Counted from the first letter of the stretch, positions 15,587 through 23,913 are shown. The stretch: 25,128 nucleotides of DNA from Candidatus Nanopelagicales bacterium (GCA_021742025.1 JAIOWT010000006.1:1-25128), one strand, 5' to 3'. Numbers and translations are program-made. The notes: generated from the sequence alone by a model not told the origin.

Positions 15587-16909
15587 ATGCGTATTACAGA
15601 AGCCGATAAGAAGTTCCTTAAAGCGGACATCGAAGTGCTCAAGGCACCAGAACTAGATTCACCTCCAGCGCAGCGTTTGCCTGAGGTTATCGAAACTGTC
15701 TCGAAGATGCTTTCCGAAATTGAAAAGAATGGCATTGACGCCGTTAAGAAATATTCTCGTGATTTAGACAAGTGGGACAAAGACTTTGAGCTAAGTGCCG
15801 CGGACTTGGCAAAGACTGGTGACAAGCTTTCACCAGAACTGCGTAAGGCTCTGGAAATTGGTTCCGAGCGCACCAAGATGTTTGCAAAAGAAACTCGTAA
15901 GCACTTAGTTGACTTCGAATTAGAAACAACACCTGGTGTTGTCTTGGGTCAGAAGTACATCCCAATCGAACGTGTTGGTGCTTACTTGCCGGCAGGTAAC
16001 TTCCCAATTCTTTCTTCGGCATTCATGACTGTTGGTGTCTCAAAAGTTGCTGGCGTTCCAATGACCATGGCATGCACTCCGCCGATGTCTGAAACTGGCG
16101 GCAACGATGCAGTACTTTATGCGGCATACCTTTCTGGCGTAGACCGTACTTTCATCCTTGGTGGTGTGCAAGCACTTGCAGCGATGACCTTTGGCCTACT
16201 TGGCGAAAAGCCAGTAGACATTTTGGTTGGTGCGGGTAACGCATACGTCGCTGAAGCAAAGCGTCAGTTGTTCGGCCGCGTCGGCATCGATCTACTTGCC
16301 GGTCCATCCGAAGTTGCAGTTATCGCAGATGAAACTGCGGATGCTCGCATGGTAGCTTGCGATCTTCTGGGTCAGGCTGAGCATGGCATGCAGTCACCTG
16401 CATCGCTCGTTACAACATCACGCGAACTTGGTATGGCAGTAATTGACGAAGTTAAGCGTCAGCTAGGCGAACTTTCAACTGAATACATCGCTGGCCCAGC
16501 TTGGCGCGATTACGGAACTGTTTACTTGGTTAACACTCCAGATGAAGCCATAGAAGTTATGGACACTTTGGCACCAGAGCATTTGGAAATTCTCACAGGT
16601 GACAACGACTACTACCTAAAGCACTTAAAGAACTACGGCTCATTGTTCATCGGAGAATGGTCCACTGTTTCATACGCCGACAAGGGAACCACTGGTACTA
16701 ACCACGTGCTTCCAACTGGTGGTGGCGCAAAGTACACATCAGGTTTGTCAGTAGGTCGCTTCCTGAAGCCAGTGACTTACCAAACCTCAACTCGCGAATC
16801 AACAATGCAAGTTGCTCCGCACAATTCAGCAATTGCTGGATTTGAAGGAATGTCAGCGCACAAGGCAACAGCCGATCTACGTATTGAGTTGTTAAACGCC
16901 GGCAAGTAA
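15587..16909 (+). CDS. Histidinol-dehydrogenase-family protein, HpsN-like (catabolic alcohol dehydrogenase)
   Basis: The 440-residue protein keeps the HisD zinc ligands Q263, H266 (GQAEHG), D365 (SYADKG) and H425 (SAHK), and the catalytic E331-H332 pair (APEHLEIL). It would be a zinc-dependent, NAD+-linked enzyme oxidising an alcohol in two steps to a carboxylate. Several blocks (AKRQLFGRVGIDLLAGPSE, SYADKGTTGTNHVLPT, YTSGLSVGRFLKPVTYQ) resemble sulfopropanediol 3-dehydrogenase (HpsN) rather than biosynthetic HisD, whose C-terminal region I recall differently. Location also argues for catabolism: it closes a 2-oxoacid dehydrogenase operon, 21 nt after E3, and no his gene is nearby. A GAAGGGAAG site precedes the ATG at 12-13 nt. 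Annotation simply as hisD would probably mislead. The true substrate is unknown. Confidence 0.85.
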   Translation: MRITEADKKFLKADIEVLKAPELDSPPAQRLPEVIETVSKMLSEIEKNGIDAVKKYSRDLDKWDKDFELSAADLAKTGDKLSPELRKALEIGSERTKMFAKETRKHLVDFELETTPGVVLGQKYIPIERVGAYLPAGNFPILSSAFMTVGVSKVAGVPMTMACTPPMSETGGNDAVLYAAYLSGVDRTFILGGVQALAAMTFGLLGEKPVDILVGAGNAYVAEAKRQLFGRVGIDLLAGPSEVAVIADETADARMVACDLLGQAEHGMQSPASLVTTSRELGMAVIDEVKRQLGELSTEYIAGPAWRDYGTVYLVNTPDEAIEVMDTLAPEHLEILTGDNDYYLKHLKNYGSLFIGEWSTVSYADKGTTGTNHVLPTGGGAKYTSGLSVGRFLKPVTYQTSTRESTMQVAPHNSAIAGFEGMSAHKATADLRIELLNAGK

Positions 16910-16914
16910 ATCTA

Positions 16915-16958
16915 AAAACTAAAGCCCGCTTTTAAATCAGAAAGCGGGCTTTAGTTTT
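16915..16958. terminator. Perfect bidirectional rho-independent terminator
   Basis: AAAACTAAAGCCCGCTTT pairs perfectly (18 bp) with AAAGCGGGCTTTAGTTTT across an 8-nt loop (TAAATCAG). A and T tracts in the arms supply a U-run in either direction. It sits between the convergent HisD-like gene (end 16909) and kup (end 16965), and can stop both. Confidence 0.93.
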
Positions 16959-16964
16959 GTCTTG

Positions 16965-18854
16965 CTATAAATCGATACGAGTTCCGATTGTGATTACTCG
17001 GTCATAAGGCAAACCATAGAATTCTGTCGGAGCAACTGAGTTGCGGTGCAAGATTTCAAACAATGCCTCGGTTCTGTGACCGAGAGAGCCACGGTTCGAT
17101 GCCAAGAAGTGTCGCTCAGACAAATAGTAAGTAGCAATCTTTTCTTTTTCTCCGAGCACTTCGCGCTCGAGTACTTCCGGCAAGTTGATGGTTTCCATGT
17201 ATCCGGCGTAGATAGTTACTCGGCATAAGCGATCTGAAATATGGTCACATAATGCAGGAGTCGTGCTAATTGGCTGAGTGTCAGACTTAACCGTTACAAC
17301 GATTACTTCTTCAGGCAGTGAATGCATTACGGTCACGTGCGAGATCAAGGCGGCAGGAACCATTTCAGCTGGTGATGCCATGAAGATAGCAACACCTGGA
17401 ACGCTAGCAATTTCGCCGGTTTCCAAACCTTGATATATTTCTTGCCAAGTGCGGGTAGATTCACGCATTCTGCTATTCAAGGCGCGGTTGCCAGCACGCC
17501 AGATACCCATCACTGCAAATACAAATGCACCGAGGGCAATTGGAACCCACCCACCATCAAGAATGTTTCCTGCGGTGCCGATTAGAAAACTTAAGTCGAC
17601 TACCAAGAAAATCATTGTCAGTGGCAAAACTTTAGCGAGCGGCCATTGCCAAACTTGGCGGGCCACAATGTGGAAAGCAAATGTTGTTATCGCCATGGTG
17701 CCTGCAATCGCAAGCACGTAAGCGCTGGCAAGTGCCGAGGAAGACTTGAATCCAATTACCAATGCGATGCTTGTAAGACCTACCAGCCAATTCACGACAG
17801 GAACATAAATCTGTCCTTCGTGTTCCGCACTGGTATGGCGAATCGTTAAGCGTGGGAAGAGCCCCAGCTGTACGGCCTGTCGGGAGAGCGAAAAGACCCC
17901 AGTGATTAATGCTTGTGAGGCAATCACAGTTGCCAGAGTCGCCGAAACAATCAAAACCACAAGCATGGTTTGGTTTGGTGCAAGGCCAAAGAATGGGTTT
18001 GAAGCCGCCTCAGGATTTGTTGAAACCAAAGCAGCCTGGCCGAGGTAGCAAAAAATCAAAGCTGGTCCAACGAGAAACATCCAAGCCCATCGAATTGGGT
18101 TTACTCCGAAGTGTCCCATGTCGGCGTAAAGCGCTTCCGCACCCGTCACACACAAAATCACGGATGCCAAAATTGCAAAAGTTTTAAATCCACTTTGCCC
18201 GATGTATTCAATTGCATAAACAGGGGACAGAGCCTTGATTACTGATGGCTCGGCAAGGAATCTATAGATACCTAATCCTGCAATGAGCCCGAACCACCAC
18301 AACATAACTGGACCAAAGACAGTGCCAATTGCGTGAGTTCCGCGTGACTGAACTAAGAACAATGCCGCAAGAATTAACACCGTCAATGGAACAGCGACTT
18401 GTGCTAAATCTTCATTTAGTAGGGCTAAACCTTCAGTTGCAGATAACACTGAAATTGCAGGCGTCAGGACACCATCACCAAAAAGCAGCGCAGTTCCAAC
18501 AAGAATCAAAATCAACGCGGCATTGTGTTTAACGGTTTTTGGACCACGGATTTTGCGGGGCATTAGCGAGAGCAGCGCGAGAATTCCGCCTTCGCCCTTG
18601 TTGTCTGCTCTCATCACAAAGCTCAAGTATTTAACTGAAACAACGAGAGTAAGCGTCCAGAAAAAGAGCGATACAACGCCGTAGATGTCGTCAACTGAAG
18701 AACCAGACCGATGTAGCGTTTCCTTTAACGCATAAATCGGGCTTGTTCCTATATCGCCAAAGACAACACCAGTTGCACCGAGAATAAGTCCCGCATTACC
18801 TGCTAGATGTGAGTGACTTGAACTTGTTGCCGACGAACCGGTTTTCTTAGACAT
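16965..18854 (-). CDS. kup: Kup-type potassium uptake permease
   Basis: The 629-residue protein has the Kup/HAK/KT signature at the first membrane helix, GATGVVFGDIGTSPIYALKE, then VKYLSFVMRADNKGEGGILALLSL and FGDGVLTPAISVLSATEGL, all conserved in the family. About 12 membrane segments span residues 20-450, followed by a cytoplasmic domain of about 160 residues. It imports potassium with protons. Its end meets the perfect terminator. GGAAGA lies 6 nt before ATG 18854. A short hairpin and possible promoter lie upstream, but I see no c-di-AMP riboswitch. Confidence 0.95.
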   Translation of the reverse strand: MSKKTGSSATSSSHSHLAGNAGLILGATGVVFGDIGTSPIYALKETLHRSGSSVDDIYGVVSLFFWTLTLVVSVKYLSFVMRADNKGEGGILALLSLMPRKIRGPKTVKHNAALILILVGTALLFGDGVLTPAISVLSATEGLALLNEDLAQVAVPLTVLILAALFLVQSRGTHAIGTVFGPVMLWWFGLIAGLGIYRFLAEPSVIKALSPVYAIEYIGQSGFKTFAILASVILCVTGAEALYADMGHFGVNPIRWAWMFLVGPALIFCYLGQAALVSTNPEAASNPFFGLAPNQTMLVVLIVSATLATVIASQALITGVFSLSRQAVQLGLFPRLTIRHTSAEHEGQIYVPVVNWLVGLTSIALVIGFKSSSALASAYVLAIAGTMAITTFAFHIVARQVWQWPLAKVLPLTMIFLVVDLSFLIGTAGNILDGGWVPIALGAFVFAVMGIWRAGNRALNSRMRESTRTWQEIYQGLETGEIASVPGVAIFMASPAEMVPAALISHVTVMHSLPEEVIVVTVKSDTQPISTTPALCDHISDRLCRVTIYAGYMETINLPEVLEREVLGEKEKIATYYLSERHFLASNRGSLGHRTEALFEILHRNSVAPTEFYGLPYDRVITIGTRIDL

Positions 18855-18874
18855 CTGATTTCTTCCGTGTCAAC

Positions 18875-18922
18875 GGTGCGATGCGCACCCTATTTATCTT
18901 AGACACATCACCCACACGGCAA
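18875..18922 (-). promoter_or_regulatory. Possible kup promoter with a start-site hairpin
   Basis: On the minus strand TTGCCG (18922-18917) and TAAGAT (18901-18896) lie 15 bp apart, a short spacer. The predicted transcript start is near 18889. Exactly there a 6-bp hairpin GGTGCG-CAT-CGCACC (18889-18875) begins, which would cap the 5' end of the mRNA about 15 nt before the SD. The rest of the 226-bp gap between kup and the MpaB gene shows no other supported element. Confidence 0.3.
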
Positions 18923-19080
18923 TGCACACAATCGGGCATTCGCCACTCCTTTTTGGACACTTCGCTGCCGTACTTGCAATGAACAGCGAACTAACGCTTA
19001 TCGACAAGTTCTCTGATTGTGCGAATACTGCCTACATCTCATAGATTTGAGAGACGGAAGTTTTCGATAGGAGAAATCAA

Positions 19081-20007
19081 GTGGCAACAAATGCGTTACA
19101 AGAACGCTTTGGCACTCGATTCCGCCGAATCATCACAAACACCGACGACGGAATCCCACCCTGGATGGATGCGGTTGAGTCCGGAGAAACCCGAGGACTT
19201 TATCTCCCGCATGACGCTCCTTGGGTAGTGCACGGCGATGTTGCAACATTAATTGGCGGCATTCGTGCCTTGCTGATGCAGGCTTTGCACCCGGGAACTC
19301 TAACTGGAGTTGAACAGCACTCTCGCTATGAACATGATCCATTAGGTCGACTAGCGGGAACTACAAAGTGGCTGACAATTGCAACTTTTGGATCAGCTGA
19401 AGCATTAGCTAACGAATCAGCTCGAGTGAATCGAATGCATGATCATGTAAAGGGTCAGTATGTAACAGGCCATGGCGAGACTAAGTCATACAAGGCAGCT
19501 GATTCAGATCTTCTTGCTTGGGTACATATTGCATTCACTGATTCATTTCTTACTACTCATGAACTTTATGGCGCCGAAGAAATTCCCGGTGGCCCCGATG
19601 AGTATGTTTCACAGTGGTCAAAATCAGTTGTACCTCTTGGGTTAACTAATGCACCGATGACGCGAGCCGAACTAAAGCGTGAGATTAAGCGCTACCGCGA
19701 TGAAGGTATCTTGGCTACTAGCGAAACTACAAAGCGAGTTGTCGAATTCATTCGCAAGCCGCCTCTATCAAAGACAGCACTACTCGCTTACGATCGCATG
19801 TTCGATGGCGCTGTAGCATCTATTCCTGCCGAGTTTCAAGAGAAGCTCGGACTAAAAGGCAAAAGCCTCAAAGTTGCCGGACCCATTACGCGCGGAATCC
19901 TGACTTCACTTCGATTGGGTCTTGGCCCAGCATCACCAATGGAAGAGGCTGCAATTGCTCGCCTAATCCGCATCGGTGAATTACCTGCCGACTATTTACA
20001 TTCGTAA
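19081..20007 (+). CDS. MpaB-family (DUF2236) oxygenase-like protein
   Basis: The 308-residue protein fits the DUF2236/MpaB family, which includes latex-clearing Lcp-type haem oxygenases and the fungal MpaB. Visible blocks are GGIRALLMQALHPGTLTGVEQHS, DPLGRLAGTTKWLTIATFGS, RMHDHVKGQY and LLAWVHIAFTDSFL, including histidines usually proposed as haem contacts. Substrate unknown; many actinobacteria carry copies of unknown role. GTG 19081 is chosen because AGGAGA lies about 7 nt upstream. Its 3' end overlaps the convergent SDR by 12 nt. Confidence 0.85.
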   Translation: MATNALQERFGTRFRRIITNTDDGIPPWMDAVESGETRGLYLPHDAPWVVHGDVATLIGGIRALLMQALHPGTLTGVEQHSRYEHDPLGRLAGTTKWLTIATFGSAEALANESARVNRMHDHVKGQYVTGHGETKSYKAADSDLLAWVHIAFTDSFLTTHELYGAEEIPGGPDEYVSQWSKSVVPLGLTNAPMTRAELKREIKRYRDEGILATSETTKRVVEFIRKPPLSKTALLAYDRMFDGAVASIPAEFQEKLGLKGKSLKVAGPITRGILTSLRLGLGPASPMEEAAIARLIRIGELPADYLHS

Positions 20008-20751
20008 GTATGATGCGCCGTTGAAATCTAGAACGGCACCGCTAGCCCAAAGCGAATCTTTGGAAGCCAAGAAATAAATCGCCCGAGCTAATTCATCTGG
20101 TTCAGCTACGCGACCAAATGGACTTTGATTGCGAATGTCATCACCAGTTGGACCATCAAGTAATTCAGCAGCCATTTCGGTATCAACAAAGCCCGGAGCC
20201 AAAGTTGTTACGCCAACACCTTCTGGTGCAAGAGCCTTCGCGATTGACTGACCAAAGGCAACGATCGCTGCTTTGCTTGCGCCATACGCCGGACTAACTG
20301 GTTCGCCTCTGAAAGCACCGCGCGAGCCAACGTTTACGATTCGGGAATCCCCATGACGTGGCATGTGTTGCAGTGCGCACCAAGTTACGTTTGCCGCGCC
20401 AGTTAAGTTCACGCCCAAGGTATCGGCCCAAGCTTTTTGCCACACTTCATAAGTCGAGGATTCGATTGGGTGATCGAAGAAAACTCCAGCGTTGTTGATC
20501 AAGATATCGATGCGCCCGAATTCTTTTGCAACTGCATCAACCATTACCTTGATGGCTTCTGCATCGCGTAAATCAGCCTGAGCAATCATGTGACCAGAAC
20601 CTGGAAGTGACGCCATCACTTCTTTGGCAAGGTCTCCATTTGAACTGTAGTGAACGGCAATGCGATCGCCTTGTTCTGCGAAGTGCTTTGCAATGCTGGC
20701 ACCGATTCCGCGCGAACCACCGGTTACTAATACTGTGCGCTGCTTTGACAT
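19996..20751 (-). CDS. Classical short-chain dehydrogenase/reductase (FabG-like)
   Basis: The 251-residue protein has VTGGSRGIGASI for cofactor binding (TGxxxGIG), NNAG (86-89), and catalytic S143, Y156 and K160 in NVGSRG...PAYGASKAA. NADP use is plausible because an Arg follows the glycine loop serine (GGSRG), but this is not certain. It is 12 nt downstream of the alcohol dehydrogenase gene, in the same direction, so cotranscribed. The 3' end overlaps the MpaB gene tail. No strong SD (GAAAG about 10 nt upstream). Substrate unknown. Confidence 0.87.
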   Translation of the reverse strand: MSKQRTVLVTGGSRGIGASIAKHFAEQGDRIAVHYSSNGDLAKEVMASLPGSGHMIAQADLRDAEAIKVMVDAVAKEFGRIDILINNAGVFFDHPIESSTYEVWQKAWADTLGVNLTGAANVTWCALQHMPRHGDSRIVNVGSRGAFRGEPVSPAYGASKAAIVAFGQSIAKALAPEGVGVTTLAPGFVDTEMAAELLDGPTGDDIRNQSPFGRVAEPDELARAIYFLASKDSLWASGAVLDFNGASYLRM

Positions 20752-20763
20752 GTCAGTTACTTT

Positions 20764-21807
20764 CTAGATTGTTGCGGTGTCGATTACGAAACGGTAGCGA
20801 ACATCACTGGCAAGTACGCGCTCGTATGCTTCGTTGATTGCGCTCGCTGGAATGATTTCAATGTCACTAACGATGTTGTGCTTGCCACAGAAATCAAGCA
20901 TCTCTTGAGTTTCTTTAATGCTTCCAATGTTGGAACCAGAAAGACTTAACTGGCGTCCCATCAGGATGCTGCCATCAAGTGAATAAGGCTTGCCGGGCGC
21001 GCCAACAACAACAAGTGATCCCCATTGGCGAAGCGTGCCGATGTAGCGATGGATTTCAATTTCAGCTGAAACTGTATTGATGATGATGTCGAAAGTGTTT
21101 GCAAGCTTCTTGAGTTCTGCTTTGTCGGAGGTAACAACAAAATTCTTAGCTCCCATTGCAAGGGCATCTTCACGCTTACCTTCACTGTGACTCATCACGG
21201 TAACTTCAGCGCCCATAGCAACTGCAATCTTTACTGCCATGTGGCCAAGACCACCAAGGCCCATAACGGCTACCTTTTTACCTGGACCAGCATTCCAATG
21301 AACAAGTGGTGAGTAAGTTGTGATGCCTGCACATAGCAATGGTGCGGCGCCTGCGCGGTCCAGATTTGCTGGAACATGCAATGCGTAATCAGCCTTTACA
21401 ACAACATTCTTGGAATAGCCACCGTAGGTAGGAGTAACGCCATCGCGTTCCATACCGTTATATGTGTATGCCGAATTATCAAGGCACCAGTGGTCATTGC
21501 CATCCAAGCAGTATTCGCAAGTGCCACAGGAATCTACAAAGCAACCAACACCAGCAATGTCGCCAACTTTGAATTTCTTAACATCAGATCCAACGGCCAC
21601 GACAGTTCCAACAATTTCGTGTCCTGGCACCATCGGAAAAATTGCTTCGCCCCACTCTTCTTTAACTTGATGAATATCAGAGTGGCAAATGCCTGCGAAC
21701 TCGATGTCGATCGAAATGTCATTAGCGCCAACTTCGCGGCGTTCAAACTCCCAAGGTTCAATTTTTCCATTTGCAACCTGGGCTGCGTAACCTTTAGTTT
21801 TTGCCAT
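20764..21807 (-). CDS. Zinc-dependent NAD(P) alcohol dehydrogenase, YahK/cinnamyl-alcohol type
   Basis: The 347-residue medium-chain dehydrogenase has the catalytic zinc ligands C41 (GICHSD), H63-E64 (VPGHEIVG) and C159 (PLLCAGITTYSPL). The structural zinc lobe C94, C97, C100 and C108 (DSCGTCEYCLDGNDHWC) is complete. GLGGLGHMAVKIA (183-195) is the cofactor motif. The PLLCAGITTYSPL block marks the YahK/CAD group, which reduces a wide range of aldehydes, usually with NADPH. A strong AAGGAG lies 6 nt before ATG 21807. It follows the alkyltransferase gene after 52 nt, a gap that may carry its own weak promoter. Confidence 0.93.
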   Translation of the reverse strand: MAKTKGYAAQVANGKIEPWEFERREVGANDISIDIEFAGICHSDIHQVKEEWGEAIFPMVPGHEIVGTVVAVGSDVKKFKVGDIAGVGCFVDSCGTCEYCLDGNDHWCLDNSAYTYNGMERDGVTPTYGGYSKNVVVKADYALHVPANLDRAGAAPLLCAGITTYSPLVHWNAGPGKKVAVMGLGGLGHMAVKIAVAMGAEVTVMSHSEGKREDALAMGAKNFVVTSDKAELKKLANTFDIIINTVSAEIEIHRYIGTLRQWGSLVVVGAPGKPYSLDGSILMGRQLSLSGSNIGSIKETQEMLDFCGKHNIVSDIEIIPASAINEAYERVLASDVRYRFVIDTATI

Positions 21808-21859
21808 GTCTACTCCTTGTTATGACTGAAAGCCTACTGAGTAAACCAAGACGTGAAGG

Positions 21860-22369
21860 TTAGAGGTCTACGCCTTCATGTGCCAAAAGCTTCGCTTTTA
21901 AGTCAATACCAAATCCATAGTTGCCAATCGCGCCACCAGTTTTGACGACTCTATGGCAAGGCACGATAGGTGCGATCAGATTGGTAGCCATCGCAGTGCC
22001 AGCGGCCCTGACTGCAAGTGGTCGCCCGGCTTTGGCGGCTAAGTCGGCGTAGCTAATGACTTGCCCACCCTTTACCTTGCGAAGGGCTGTCCAGACATCT
22101 TGCGTGAATTCACCACCTGGCTGACTAACCTTAAGCGACTTAAATGCATCAAGATCACCATCAACCCAAGCCTTAACAACGGAAGTTACCCCAGCAAGTT
22201 TGGCATCAGATTTGAATTCAACAATGTTTAACTTGTGACCTGACTTATGGAGAAATTTCGGAATCTCACTGAAGGCTGCACCGATTACAACCGGATCTTT
22301 AGTGACATCTACAAATGTTGCGATAGGTCCCCACGGAGTTTTGATTTCGTATCCCAAAACTGAAGTCAT
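21860..22369 (-). CDS. ogt: Methylated-DNA--[protein]-cysteine S-methyltransferase (O6-alkylguanine repair)
   Basis: The 169-residue protein has the suicide active site PCHRV with C138, the arginine-finger region RAAGTAMATNLIAPIVPCHR (R121), the helix-turn-helix part VISYADLAAKAGRP and the terminal GFGIDLKAKLLAHEG. It removes alkyl groups from O6-guanine and O4-thymine in DNA by transfer to its own cysteine. The N-terminal domain is shorter and less conserved, as in Ogt-type stand-alone enzymes. ATG 22369 begins 2 nt after the VOC stop, with AAAGGT about 8 nt upstream; the frame is open back to 22402 inside the VOC gene, which is not needed. Being coupled to VOC and PatB genes is unusual for DNA repair. 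Confidence 0.93.
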   Translation of the reverse strand: MTSVLGYEIKTPWGPIATFVDVTKDPVVIGAAFSEIPKFLHKSGHKLNIVEFKSDAKLAGVTSVVKAWVDGDLDAFKSLKVSQPGGEFTQDVWTALRKVKGGQVISYADLAAKAGRPLAVRAAGTAMATNLIAPIVPCHRVVKTGGAIGNYGFGIDLKAKLLAHEGVDL

Positions 22370-22371
22370 GA

Positions 22372-22764
22372 TTACTGACCTTTGCGTTCGATGAAGTCCC
22401 ACTTGTTACCGTACTTATCTGCAAAGACAACTACTTTGCCAAACTCTTCTTGGCGCGGTTCTTCCGTGAAGGCAACATTGTGCTTTGCCATGTGGGCATA
22501 GTCGCGATCGAAGTTGTCGGTGTACAAGAAAAACATCACACGGCCACCTGATTGGTTACCAATCGCAGCGCTTTGTTCTGGTGAGGCCGCTTTGGCTAGC
22601 AACAGCGCTGCGCCTTGATTCGTATCGGGAGCAACAACAACCCAGCGTTTTACATCTGACATCTTGGTGTCTTCGATCAAAGTGAATCCAAGAGCTGTTG
22701 TGTAGTAATCAATTGCATCGTCGTAGTTATCAACTACAACGGTAATCATTCCAAGATGTGACAT
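22372..22764 (-). CDS. VOC-superfamily (glyoxalase/dioxygenase-fold) protein
   Basis: The 130-residue protein has the paired beta-alpha-beta-beta-beta modules of the vicinal-oxygen-chelate fold: MITVVVDNYDDAIDYYTTALGF in the first half and VVVFADKYGNKWDFIE at the end. H3 near the N-terminus and the C-terminal E (DFIE) sit where metal ligands usually fall. Members include glyoxalase I, bleomycin/fosfomycin-resistance proteins and dioxygenases; the function here is not readable. Its ATG follows directly on the PatB stop codon, with GAGGA overlapping the end of PatB as SD, so it depends on translation of that gene. Confidence 0.88.
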   Translation of the reverse strand: MSHLGMITVVVDNYDDAIDYYTTALGFTLIEDTKMSDVKRWVVVAPDTNQGAALLLAKAASPEQSAAIGNQSGGRVMFFLYTDNFDRDYAHMAKHNVAFTEEPRQEEFGKVVVFADKYGNKWDFIERKGQ

Positions 22765-23913
22765 TTAATCCTCGAGCACACTTGCCATGCGCAGCACAGC
22801 TTCCTTGATGATCTCTTTACTGGTTGCCAAATTGAATCGAACGAAATCTTTTCCGGCTCCGCCAAAGTCAGCACCGTTACTCAGGGCAACGCGGCCTTTT
22901 TCTAATAAGAGCTTTGCAACTTCGTCTTGACCGTAACCGCTTAAATCAATCCATGCCAGGTAGGTTGCATCTTGAACCGTGTACTTAGCTTTCGGTAAAT
23001 GCTTCTTAAGCAACTTAGCCAAGTAATGACGATTGTCATCAATGTTTTTAAGCACGGCGTTGAGCCATGGTTCGCCTTGGTTATATGCAGCAATGCTTGC
23101 CCAGACACCTAAAAGTGAAGAACGCCATGGCGAAGAGAGCGGAAGCAAAGCTAGCCGTTCATTGATAACCGAGTTGTCGGCCACAATCTGCGCGCACTTT
23201 AGACCGGCAAGATTCCAAGCCTTACTTGCTGAAGTTATGCAAAGTCCAGTTTCACGCGCAGCGTCACTGACATTTAAGTACGGAATGAATTTGGCACCCG
23301 AAAAAATCAGTGGGGCGTGAATCTCGTCACTGATAACTAAGACATCATATTTCTTTGCCAGTTCTGCGATCTTTTCCAATTCGTCAAGAGTGAATATGTG
23401 ACCAACGGGATTGTGAGGATGGCACAGAATGTATGCCTTGGCACCTGCTGCAAATGCATCTTCTAAGCCTGCAAGATCAAGAGCCCAGTCCTCACCATGA
23501 TGAATAAGCGGAACGTCTACCGCTTCACAGTTAGCTTCCTTAAGCCAAGTAAAGAAATTCAAGTAGACGGGAGTATTGATAACTACTTTGTCTCCAGGCT
23601 GTGTCCAAAGTCGTAACACTTCAACACCGGCCACCCCAACATCAGTTGCTAGGTAGAACTGGTCTTTGTTGACTGTCCAATTCCAATTTCGCTTTGCATA
23701 GTTGGCAAATGCTTGCGGTAGTTCAGGCGCGATACCTGAGTAGCCAGTATCACTTCGCTTAATCATGTCTAACAAGACGTCACGGATTGGTTTTGCAATT
23801 GGGAAGTCCATCTCGGCAACTGGCAAAGGCAAAACATCTTCTGGAAAACTGCGCCACTTGGCACTTCGACGTTTGCGAAGTTCAACTAATGAATCTGCAG
23901 CTACTTTGACCAT
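22765..23913 (-). CDS. patB: PatB/MalY-type PLP-dependent C-S lyase (cystathionine beta-lyase)
   Basis: The 382-residue fold-type I aminotransferase-like protein has the PLP lysine K231 in SASKAWNLAGLKCA, D196 in VISDEIHAPLI, and HPHNPVG at 165-171. PLPVAEMDFP (29-38) near the N-terminus is characteristic of the PatB/MalY group, which cleaves cystathionine or other cysteine S-conjugates to a thiol, pyruvate and ammonia. A role in methionine/cysteine metabolism or release of thiols from conjugates is possible. A TAGCCT -10 box exactly 6 nt before the ATG suggests a leaderless transcript in addition to read-through from the upstream ADH gene 19 nt away. Confidence 0.92.
   Translation of the reverse strand: MVKVAADSLVELRKRRSAKWRSFPEDVLPLPVAEMDFPIAKPIRDVLLDMIKRSDTGYSGIAPELPQAFANYAKRNWNWTVNKDQFYLATDVGVAGVEVLRLWTQPGDKVVINTPVYLNFFTWLKEANCEAVDVPLIHHGEDWALDLAGLEDAFAAGAKAYILCHPHNPVGHIFTLDELEKIAELAKKYDVLVISDEIHAPLIFSGAKFIPYLNVSDAARETGLCITSASKAWNLAGLKCAQIVADNSVINERLALLPLSSPWRSSLLGVWASIAAYNQGEPWLNAVLKNIDDNRHYLAKLLKKHLPKAKYTVQDATYLAWIDLSGYGQDEVAKLLLEKGRVALSNGADFGGAGKDFVRFNLATSKEIIKEAVLRMASVLED

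Noticed and set aside
18979..19044. 21-codon ORF before the MpaB gene
   Set aside because: It has no SD and no -10 box at the leaderless distance; likely chance.
18855..19080. c-di-AMP (ydaO-type) riboswitch before kup
   Set aside because: Such switches occur before some Gram-positive potassium transporters, but the leader from the likely promoter is too short and I could not find the conserved core.
21854..21878. Inverted repeat TGAAGG...CCTTCA at the end of the alkyltransferase gene
   Set aside because: Only 6 bp with a 13-nt loop and no strong U-run; not convincing as a terminator.
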